Shown here in pieces: positions 12,901-24,600 of a stretch of DNA of 26,808 nucleotides (positions are counted from its first letter, which is position 1; each line of letters starts with the position of its first letter). Under the pieces are notes generated by a model. That model saw only the letters and a program-made list of their open reading frames with translations. It did no database searches and had not been told where the DNA came from. Origin of the DNA: Elysia marginata (taxonomy: Eukaryota > Mollusca > Gastropoda > Plakobranchidae). The stretch is taken from positions 402,588-429,395 of the forward strand of contig BMAT01000636.1 in NCBI GenBank assembly GCA_019649035.1, in the 5' to 3' direction. The position numbers and the translations under genes were made by a program.

Positions 12901-15609
12901 CTAGTTACTGATTGTAAGTAAAACACTTAATACAAAAAAAAGAAAAAGGAATCTTTTTCATTGAACACCTTTGCAAAAATATTAAATGAAATGTAGGCCT
13001 ACACCATACTTTGTAATTGAAACGTGTATTACAACTGGCTGTCTTTATTGTGTAATGTTGCGTAATGGTATCTGTGTCATATAGATATGAGAAAACGTAC
13101 ATTAATAATCTACAAAAAACATAAAGGAAACGTGAGTTGTGACAATAGATTCATCCTTGAATTTCAACCATTTTGCCTCTAAAGCTAAAGAAGTTAATTG
13201 CTTTTTTTTTCTTTTTGCAATGACAAACAGCTTGGTTACGTTACATGACAAGACAAGATTTGCATTACATAACATTAAATGACATCATGAAACTCTCCTC
13301 AGAGTTATGCTAGAGACAGTTTCTTTTATGATAACTTCAGAATCCTCATCCTCTTATCAACCCAATCACTTATTGTTTCTAGCAGCTGAATTAATGGCTG
13401 AACTGTGCCGTGTTTCCCTTTTATCTTTGAAATATTATGCAATCAGAGGTCAGTGTTTGTAAAACAAAAAAAATCCCTCTCAAAACTTTATATGCAATAT
13501 TTTTAAAATCTTCACTCCAAGAAAGATTTACTTACAAAATTTCAAGTTCATAGCTTAAAAAACGAAGGAGATATGCCTTGTTATTTAATTATACACCAAT
13601 ATGTGCGTAAGTTACATAATAGAATTACATCATGTACCCTAATTGCGACAGACAAATTTCGATAAATTTTTCAAACCCCCCACTCTAAAATCTATGCAAT
13701 CCCCAAGTTTTGTAGCAATAATTTGAAAATAAGAAAAGCTATCAATTTTTAACCTTTATTTTCAGATCAATTTGTACCGCCTTCTTGCTCGTTTTTCGCT
13801 CTCTCTCTTTGTAAATGATTGTCTCGAAAATTTCCTAGGTTTCGCGTCAGTAAATTGGACATGACTGTTTTATTTTTAAAGGGATTTTGATACTTTAAAA
13901 AGTTTTTTGTACAGAAAGGTTGGCTCTATCAAATGAAATGTAAAAAGAAAGAATTTGAACAATTTGAATTTTTTTGGTCCCCTTGCTATGTACCATCTCT
14001 TCAACTTTGTCTTAAACTGTTTTTATAAAAATTTGGTTCTTAATTCAAATAAGTAAAAAAAAACCCCTTTTTTTTGCAACTTCATAAAAGTAACCTGATT
14101 GTAAATTGTGCGTTGAAATTAATAAGGTCTGTTTTAGAATAATAAAAACAAAATGTGTTTCTTTGCCCAAAGGCATTAAATTGACTACAGTTTTCATTAA
14201 AGGAGCTTTGATACAATATTATGAATATAGATAGAATACTCTCGTTTTTATGACTCAGTGCTTTTGAATTGCCTACATATGAAATGTTAAGTTTGTGCAG
14301 ACTAAACATGAAATGGAAAACCAATTTCCCTTGGCAATTGCTTTGGGAAAACATTCCTATTGCATTATCATGTTAAAGCTTGTTTAATTCTTATTTTCCT
14401 ACAGGTCAGTTTGGTCCGATCAATGTGGGACGTGTGTTTGTTGAGGATGCTGATGACTGGGACCTGCAAGACAAAACTTTCACTTTGGTCACTCCTTCCA
14501 GTATGAGAAATTTTTTCTCGTAAGTGCACATCAAAAATAATATTCACGCTTAAAAGTTTAATTTTGGGAAATTAAAAAAAACTGTTTTGTCAATTCCGCC
14601 ATTAGTCTTTATTATTTTTGTCCCTGTACTCTCACATTGTTATACTTACATTTATTTCTCTGTTCTTGTTTCATAGAACAAATTAACCAAACACCCAACT
14701 TGAATTTAATAAGACAGTATATTTACTAAGCGAAATGTCATCCAGACGTTTCACTTCTCTCATCAGTAACAATGAATTTTTTAATTTTTTTTAATAAATA
14801 AAGCCTCGAGAGGTGAAACATCTGGATGTCATTTCATTTTGCAAATATACTGTCTTATTAAATTCAATTTGGGTGTTTCACGGTTTGGTCAATTTTTTTT
14901 TATATTATATTTCTATCCTTCGCCTGTGAATCCAATGGATCCTTGAATTTAGTATGATGTGCCTCAGGAATGAAGTATTTATTTCTCTTTCTTTAATTCT
15001 ATTCTTGTATGTCACAGTGTTGACCCTGACTCCGGTGACATCATTATGAAGAAAGGAGTGCCAGCCAATTACAGAGAGGACCCCTACACATTCCATGTTA
15101 ATGTGCATGATGCTGAGTTTGACAAGACTGTCACGAGCACTGTATCCATTACGGTGAAAGATTTATCAGAGGAGGCTGTTTTCAACTCTGGAGGAGTCAG
15201 AATCCAAGGTACCTGTAGAGACTCAGGTTTTGATGACTAATTATTTAAGTTTGCCCTTAAAGTGGACTTGTACTACAGTACACGCCGGCTTCAAGGACGC
15301 CGCTGTTAAGCACGTTTCGTCATCAAACACGCTACATGGCTCTTACCGAATTTTTACTTTATAAAACACATGCCTTTAAGCACGGTAACTTCGGCTTCAG
15401 ACACGCTTCATTACACAGATAGCATCTAGTTCTGACCGTCAATAGTTTCAAATTTCATCCACGCCCCGTGTTTTTATGACCCATCGTGTAACTACGCACG
15501 AAGAAAGGTCTACAGGTAGATCTAGATCTACGCCCACAGTGGTTGGCCTAATGAGAGACTGAGAAAGAGCAAGAAAGAGAGGAGGGGCAGATGCTTACAA
15601 GACAGCCGT

Positions 15610-15666
<57 letters not shown>

Positions 15667-18600
15667 GCGCTAAGCAACCGTGCGGGTGCATGATCAGCAG
15701 GTTTGGCCTATGATTGATTGTCTGTGTTTAGTGGTCACCTTTGCCCCTCGTTCTTTGTACGTGATGTCTATGCTTGCGAGATATAGTATGGGGGCGGTGC
15801 ATTGATGAATGAAGGCATCGTAGTGTGTGCACCATTCTATTTTACTTGTTTACCATGATATTTAATTATGCAAATAAAAATAAAGCAAAAAAAAAACACC
15901 AAACAAACAAAAAAAAACAACAAAAAAACCCCATCAAGGCGCACGCCAATGCGATCCAACAGTACTATCGCTCAGTGCTGTGATGTCGCGATTTACCAAA
16001 CAAGGGAAGTAACTCCTGAAATTCACGAAAATCGTCGCATAATGCCCGCTTCGTGCTCAAGCACGCTTCGGCATTAAACATGCTTCATGGTTCTCCAATG
16101 ACCGTGCTTGAAGCCGGAATCAACTGTATTAGTTTTGTCATGTCTTGTTTTGACTCTAAAATTTTTTGGTGTGTGACAATGTGATACGTTCTAAAGGTTT
16201 TTTTAAAGGCATTTATTCGAGAAAAACATTTTCTCTGGGCAGTATGATTTCTTTTGCTTTACTAAAAGTTTGCAATCAAATCTGCTAAAAATTACAAAAA
16301 CTGTAAATTTATTTTACCACTCTTTATTCAAATGTGAATTTATATATGGCTCACCCTAAGGACTTAAAGTCTGTCTCACTGAAAATTGACCGAAAATTGT
16401 TTGAGGTTCTAGGATTACATGGACACCAAAAGTAAGAACACAAACTTTCTGTAACTGAGATTGTTGGCCTTTTTATCACTTTTTGTTGAAAAAAAATGAA
16501 AAAACTTTTTCTTTATTAAAAGAAAACCCCAACATTTTTTACCTTCAGGTTTAACAGCTGAACAGTTCATTGGGAGCGGGTCTCCCAGTATGTATGACAA
16601 GTTCAAGAAGTTGCTGGCCAGGAAACTTGGATACCCAGGCCCTGAGAATGTCGAGATTGTCACGCTGAGAGATGGTGAGGGTTACCTGGAAGTGAGGTAC
16701 TCAGCACACGGCTCTCCTTATCTCACCCCGGCCCAAGTAGACAATGCTGTTATCTTGCACAAAGAGGAGGTAATTTTTTTTGCACCTGAAGCAGGAACGA
16801 TTGCTTTCTTTTCCTTGAAATTATGCAGCATAGGTAATGGTTATCAATTGAATGCTTATGAGAAATTTTTCGGACAAATAATTATTTTTTCAAACAATTG
16901 TTTTACTTCATGGATTGTTAGTACAAGCGTTGCACTCAATGCATAGCATGCTAAATGTCTTTGGAGACCCATACAATTACATCTGAGTACCAGATTCGGT
17001 CTGCAGAATGCCCTCACAATCATGTTGAAATAATTTTATTATGTTCTACCGCACCTATAATAAAGATTTTTTCTTAGATAACTTACATGTACTAGTAGAG
17101 ACAACTTATTTCTTTACAAAACAGTGAAGTCTGCAGGCTTTTTTGAGATAATAGGGTGAGAACTGTACAGCCTGCAGACTTTTTAGGCTTTGCCCCCCCC
17201 CCTCCCCCCCCACTCATTTTACCATGATTTCATTCAAAGCATAGATGCTGGCTACAAGATTGGAAAGTAATATTATGTCAATGTTGTTTCTTTTCCTCAG
17301 TTTGAGTCCCTTGGACTAAAACTGCTTCCTCTGCCTCTTGATGAATGTGAGGATGAAATATTTGAGGGGGGTTGCTATAACAAGCTTACAGTGACCGGCA
17401 AACCCCTGACTGTGAATGCTAACGGCACCAGCTATGTCGGTGTTGAGAGTTTCCTAGTTGCCACCGAGGGATGCACAGCAGACAAACTGGCAGAGAACAA
17501 TGTGTGCTCGGCAGAATACTGCTTTAATGGGGGAACATGCAGAAAGGATGACTGGGGAAAACTGGCGTATGTTATCTTGTCTTTTTTTTTGTGCGACATT
17601 TCTTCAAAATGAGTGTTATCGTACCTTCTGGGGTTTTGGAACTGTTTACTTTTGTAAAATCTAACCCCAATGAAGATCAATATTCTCATGGTTTCTGTGC
17701 TTGTTATCTTCTCTGGCCTTTATAATCCTATCCATATAGTTTAGTCTTTTTATTTTCTTTGTTTGTTTGCTTAATTTATACTTTTAAACTCTACTTCAAG
17801 CCATAATATATTCATGGGCTTGGCCATAACAACCCACAATATCATGGCTAATACTAACATATTTCTTAAAAAGTAAAATAATTGCAAGAGTTTAAAGCAA
17901 TAAGGGGATTGGGTTTTTTTTATTTTGAAATTGATGCTGGAATCAAATTGGGACTTGCGCTTGTTCGAGAGTGGTTTAGTTGAATGCAGCTTTGTTTCTG
18001 GAATTCCTACCAGTGCTATCTGCTAACTTATGATTACATTTGTTTTCCTGCGAGGTAAGACTACTGCATTGTAAATAAGCAATGATGTAAAGATTTTTAT
18101 AGCAAATAGCTTACAGGTAACAAAAGACAAAGCTTTGAAGAATGACCGTCATGTAGAGTAAAAAATAATTTGGTTTAATACTTATTAAGGACTTGTTATT
18201 CCAAGTTTCCAATTGGCATGTCAAACAAAGTTTCAAAAAATATTGTTTTGCATAATTATAAGGTTTACAAAGAAAAGGTTTGTTTGAAAAAAAAAAAACA
18301 ACAAAAACCAAAAAACAATCTGCAACAAAAATTAGGCACTACAATAAAAATTGTAAACTTGAAAATCATGACATTTGATATAATTTTTTTCCACAAAAAA
18401 AAAAAACAACAACAAATCTCCCATAGGATATATGCAATTCAGAAACCAAATGGTGCAGCCCTCTTTTCCTTTTTGCCATCAGGTGTTCATGCCCATCTGG
18501 GTTTGAAGGACTGCGGTGCCAGCAAATTCGCCACTCCTTTGATGGTGCAAGTGTTGCCATGTACCCTACTTTGCAGCAGTGCCTAGTGTCTCAGACCAGC

Positions 18601-21600
18601 ATCCAGTTTATGACCAATGAGCCGGATGGAGTTATCCTCTATAATGGACCGCTTACTAACATTGATTCACTGGAGGTAACTGAAATTTTGTTGCCAGAGA
18701 ACTTTGTTAACTTTGGTTTTATTACCATTTAATATCAAAGCCTAACCTATATATATATATATATATATTTTCGTTTTGTTTGTTGTAACAACTTTTTAAA
18801 GATGATTGCTTTAATTTGTATAATTATTGATAGTGTCTTAAGCTGAGGAAAAACCAATCTTAAAATTGGCAGGATGCATGGAGCTGAGGAAGGTTGTAAA
18901 ATAAGTCAGGGATGCAATTTTTCAATTTTTTTCCATTTGCTTTAAGCCTCAGATACTGAATGAACACACAGATTTGAACATGATTGATCCCATGAACAAT
19001 GGCAATTCAGTGCCTAAATGTTACCTGGTACATTCTTTAAGTTTGTTTACATGAGAAAGTAGCGCCAGCATTTTCAGCTATTTTCAGAAAAGTTGAGAGG
19101 TATCCTTGACAAGGAGATAAACTCAAAAACAGATTAAAAAAAAATCGTAAGATTAGTTGGAAGTAAAAAAAAAGAAAAGAGACACCTAACATTTGGTTTG
19201 CTAAGTGATGAAAAAAAGTAATTGTGTGGGGAAAAAACTCACCTTATTGTTAACAATCTTTAGAAATCAGCCCAAGTGTATTTTTAAAAAAAAATAAACT
19301 TGACTGAATAAAAAATTATAGGCATTGTGGACAAATTTGGCAATTTTTGTAAAATTTGACGTTGTACAGGTTTTTAAAACAATCTTTTTTTTTTTTTTAA
19401 TATTTTGCCTGAAGACCCCTCAGGACTTCATCCTTCTTGAACTGAAGGATGGTTTTCCGCAGCTGCGTATTGATCACGGCACAGGACCAATTAAGCTGAA
19501 AATACTTGGAAGGAATGAAAAAGGCACACAGCTAATGCAGGCTCTTAATGATGGAGCTTGGCACACCATTGACATCAATAGAGATGGGAAGGTGAGTCTG
19601 GACATTTGAAACAAGGACACACATTTTTTTCTCTTTCTTTTTCTCTTTATCATTACTCGTAAAAAAAATGTTATTTCATGAAGAAAATCCATTCTCATCA
19701 AACCTAAAGAAGTTTTGACAAATTTTTTTTTTGTCAATAGAGAAAAGATTATCTTAAATTCTAATTGTAATTGAATATTCCTTTTGCTCCGGGATAAGTC
19801 ACATTTGTTGAAACAATTTTTAAAAAATAAATTATTGATGATTCATGTTTTGTTGAAAAATTTTTTTCAATTTACCAGAGAGTTGAGATAGTTGTGGACA
19901 AATGCCAAGCAGCAGAAACAGAAGGAGATTTCATAGTGGATGATAAAGCTTGCCGACTTGTTGGTGAAACTCTCGGTGAGAACCAGTTCTTGAATGTGAA
20001 TACGTACCTTCAGTTGGGAGGAATCAAAGCGGATAATGGCTTCGCATCCTTGCCACATTTCAAGGGTTGCCTGAAGGAGCTGATTCACAATAAACAGGTA
20101 ATAACACAAACGTTTGGATGACATATCATCAATGCATTTTGTATCTTTCAAGGGTACAAGTTTTCTGATTTTCGCAGGTTTTGGATTTTTAGCAGTTTTT
20201 TTTTATCCATAAAAAAGGCGGGAAATTTTGAACAAACTTCAGACTGAAAATCAAATGTGAAAGAAAACTCTCCAAACTTAGAATATAAAGAAAATCAAAT
20301 ATTTCTTTTGGCCCTAGTACTGAGTTGTATCTGGCTTTTTAAGTTAGGGCAGCTGTTGTTATCAGTGCCAGGTGGAGCACTTAAAAGAAGTGTTAGAATA
20401 TTCCTGCTTTTTGTGCATAAGATGCTTGCATCCCTGATCTTTGCTTCAATCTTTATGTGAGGCAACCAGGGCAAACCAGGCTCAAGTTGTCAAGACTAGT
20501 TCTAAGTAAGAGTTTTTAAATTAAAAAGAAATCTGCTTTATAAAAAAACATTTCTTGTTAGGTGAAATATGTTGGGGTATGAGCCAAAATCTAAATCTTT
20601 TCAACCTTCTAAAGAGGAATAAAACCTGCTTTTGGAAAAAAAAACTAATAACTTAATATGTCTTACAACCACTTAAAGTGAGTCCTAAGTCACAATTGGA
20701 AGGTAGCCAGATATTGGTATCGCAGAGACGCTTATTTTCTTTACTTTCAAATACAGCATACAGAAAAGCTCTATCATTCTTCTGTCTAAATTATATAGCC
20801 GTTTGAAGTTTGCAGGTTTAGGACTTGTGAAATCTCAGAAAGGGGAGAATATTGCCTTTAAAGTTTAGACACCTATAAAGGTGTAAAGGCCTTAGCAAAA
20901 GCGCCAATTAAAATTAACACAAAAAACATGAAATTTCAACTTGAACCAGGTATGAAAACTTTTCAGAAATGGTTTTAGCACCAATGTTTAATATAAATAA
21001 AATGTGACAACAGAACTTTGAAAGCCTTTATCTCAAAACTAGGCAACTTACAACTCATTTGGATAGAATGCGAAACATATGTGAAGTCTGACTTATTGCC
21101 TGATTAGCGCTGGTGGCCCTACAATACTTTGTGAAGTCGTCTGAGTCTATTTTATATTTCTAAAACGCATCCCTCTGTCACTTCTAGTTTATCTAATGTA
21201 TTAGTTAGGTCCAAAATGTTATACAATAGATACCAGTTATTTTGAAAAATAAGAATTAAACAGTGGTAAAAAGAAAAAAACGATCTGTGAACAGAAGTTC
21301 CATTATTTTTTTTTTTTTTTTTTTTTTTACAAATCTTTGTTATCTCATTGTTTTGTTTTTACCTTTTTCCAGCTCTATGATCTCCACTTCCGACCCATTC
21401 CTGGTTTAAATAGTGGAGAAAATGGCTGTCCTGCAGAAGATGCTCATTGCTTTGTTTCCAAAGAGACAGGATCGTTCAAGCCGTCAAGGAAGGGAGCCAT
21501 CTCTGACATGGTGGCTGACTCTGAAGAGCCTTTGTGTTTCCATGGCACTTGTGTGGCCTCTTTAAATGGTAATCCACAGTGTCAATGCACTCCAGGTTAC

Positions 21601-24600
21601 TTTGGAGCAAGGTGTAATAAAGGTAAGTGCTTCAAGGTGATTCTTTACTATGTAGAGGGAAAAAAATTCAACTTTGAACTTTTGCTCTATAGATGAAAGG
21701 TCTTGATAGATATTATTTTGCCCTCATGGTGAAGGGGGATGGCTCCTGTGACCTTTTTTTGTTGTTGTTGTTATTAGAGGGTGTCCAAGAACAACCCATC
21801 CAATCCAAACTGTTTAAAACAATTATTAAAGGTTTTTAGAACAAGAAAGTAAGAAAAAGAAGCATCTTGGGGGTGGAAGGAATGGTGAAAACCAGACAAG
21901 AGAAATAAAACTGAGGTGAGATGCTCAGCATACCAGGCTGTTCATTCGCTCTTTTCAAACAAGCTTTTTTTTACACAAAAAGTTTAAAGCTTCAAAAATC
22001 TTTCCTGACCAAAAATGCACCTGAAATTGGTGTGACGCTACTGTATGTTTATTTTTGTACACTGTATATACAAAACACTGTAAAAGGAGCTCGTCCTCTA
22101 TATTAACCTTGTCTGGAAAAAATCCTTAATTTTTGCTGCGAAATTCTCAGTTTTAGCAATGTCACTTTACAAAATAAATGAAAAGTTCAAATGCATAAAA
22201 AGAGAAGTTTCAAGATATATATTGAAAAACGAATGTGTGATTGTGCACAAATTATGTATTCTTATAATGTTTTTCAAGTTTAAACAGATTTGTATAAAGA
22301 ATTGAGGACTCATTGGTTCTCAAAAATGGTAAATTGACTTGAAATACTCTATAAAGTGGCTGCCACAGTGGTCATCTTAAAAAAATTGTACTATTATTTT
22401 TTTCCAATTTGATTAGGCTGAGTTGATTGATAATTTTTTAAATATGAATATTGAATGTTTCGGGACCCTTACCTACTCCCAACTGCTCTGACTTGCATTG
22501 ATTCTTTTCTAAACATGTTCTTAAAATGTCCTTGCTGTATCTTACAGCTGCAAGAATTCGTGACTTTAAAAAGTCCAGCTACTACCTGTGGAAGATGAAG
22601 GATGACTTTTACAATAAAATGACTAGAAACAGAGAGCTAAGTTTGCAGCTTATGTTCCGAACTAGACAGCGCTCAGGAATTTTCATGTACCTCTTTGATT
22701 ATTCATCCTCTTCAACTCACTATGTCAGGCTTATGGTAAGTTACATTTCACTCCAGTTAAAGGATAATTGCATGTATATATGTATAGTCCACTCATGGAA
22801 AAATTTTCAAAGTTTTGCTCTATGCTTTTTAATTGTAGAAAAATCTTATTACTGTTGAACCCATGTTTAATGTCAGTGGGCGTAACAAGATCAGTAGGTA
22901 TAAAAACAAATTTCAAAATCTGTTTTCATTCTATTTTGGCCCTGCAATTTTTGTTGTTGTAAACTGCAAGAACCCAATTCAGTTTTCTTAGAAATAACAA
23001 TAACAGAGGGATGTGAAATTTAACATGAAAGACAAAGTGTGATGAAAATCAGTTTTAAATGTGTTTGGAGTCTTCAAAATGTCTGACTTTTTTTTTTTAA
23101 ACCAGGACTTTGAAAATGGAGAACAATTAAAAAAAAAAGTACCATGGGTTAGTCCAATCAGCTAAGTAGGGTCTAGTGTACCTACTCATATAATGTTACC
23201 TGTTTATTCATTTCTTTCAATTCAAAATGATAGTTTTGTAATGGCTTGTGTTGTCTCTTTTTTTTTCTTTCTCAGTTGCATGAGGGTAAAGTAAGACTGG
23301 CTTACAACCTTGGAGATGGGGAGAAAACTCTTGACTTGACTCACGCTCAGGCCAACAATGGCCAGTGGCACACGCTGCTGATGAAGCGCTTTGGACGGGA
23401 ATTTCATCTCAAGCTAGACGGTGGGGAGGGCATCAATTATAACTACACTCTCGGGGGCAAAGAGAGGCATAGGAGCGTCAAGGGAAGACCCACAGAGAGA
23501 GAAGTTCTCAAAGTTAACAGCCATGTCTACTCTGGGGCACTGAAGGAGGGCATTGGAGTGTCAGCTACTCTGACAGACGACCTTGTCATGAGTAAGCAAA
23601 TAAAATGGTCTTTTATTCTGTTTATTTTATTCTGCAATACTGTTTGTATTAGCGCCACTGAGCACTGTTATAGTGGGTTTTAAGTGCTTTAAGACTGAAT
23701 TAGTATTATTAATTTTTTTTCACCTCAATAATTATATCAATCTTGAAGAACAGGTATATTTTTCACAAGGAACAGATTTTCTTTACTTTTACATCCCAGC
23801 AATTTTTGTGTGCATAAAATCTTGATTTAACGCATTTGACTTTGATGATGACTTTCTGGTTTGCATATTGTGTCAGGTGGATTCATTCTTTTTAAAAATT
23901 TTTGCTGACCAGGTTTAGGTACCTTATCTCTGCATGTTTTGTCAGTTCCTTTCTTAAACTGAAAATAATTAGGAGCCTTTCATTATGCTTTTCCCTTAGA
24001 TTTCTTATGAAGTTCATTATAACTGCATAAAAAAAGTGATGGTTGCTTTTTTTAAATTCAAAAAAGCAAATTTTTATAAGACAATTCTGCTCATTTCCTT
24101 TTGTTGTGCTTCTTTTTTATTTTAAAACCTGATTTCTGTGCCTCTGAACAGCTTGTGTGCAGGACATCAGGGTTAACGACCACTATTTTCCCATGTCCGA
24201 GGAAGAAAGTAAGGATCCTGACACATATGCTTGGGTTGCTGATAACCAAAACACAAGGGAAGGTTGCTACAGAAATGACTGTACTTCCAAGTCTTGTGTA
24301 GAGCCTCAAATCTGTATTCCTCTTTGGGAACACCATGAATGCAGGTTGGTTTTCAACTTGAATGCGTAATCTTTAGTCCTAAAAATTTGTTTAACCTTAC
24401 AAGAGAAAGTATAATAAAATGAATGAGACAAAAGTCGCTAATTTTGACATGATGAATACCAAGGGTCAAATTGCATAGACACAGCAAACAATCCGTAGAA
24501 TAGAGATAATTCACGGCTTACTGGGAAGGAGATTAGAGCGCATAATTATTATTGCTGTTGGCAAACTGCTTCCTTGGAGTTAATTGCTTGCAATACCCTA

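Larger units (their letters stand above)
10897..14404 (+). other. Intron 14 (3,508 nt), the largest in the window
   Basis: It separates the last calcium-binding EC repeat from the NC region. The first 1.7 kb (about 10925-12600) is visibly richer in CpG than the rest of the window and contains the assembly gap. The remainder (12600-14404) is ordinary AT-rich intron. A stretch near 13520-13740 reads like a dispersed molluscan repeat, but I cannot confirm that. No NDN-type or LamG-type frame is present, so I see no duplicate exon. Confidence 0.75.
15209..16548 (+). other. Intron 16 (1,340 nt)
   Basis: Nearly two thirds is an 851-bp MITE (15276-16126). The flanks are AT-rich. No coding frame with recognisable similarity is present. 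Confidence 0.8.

Noticed and set aside
17432-17689. Antisense open frames opposite cadherin exons
   Set aside because: They mirror the strong coding frame on the + strand, and none shows a domain or its own context.
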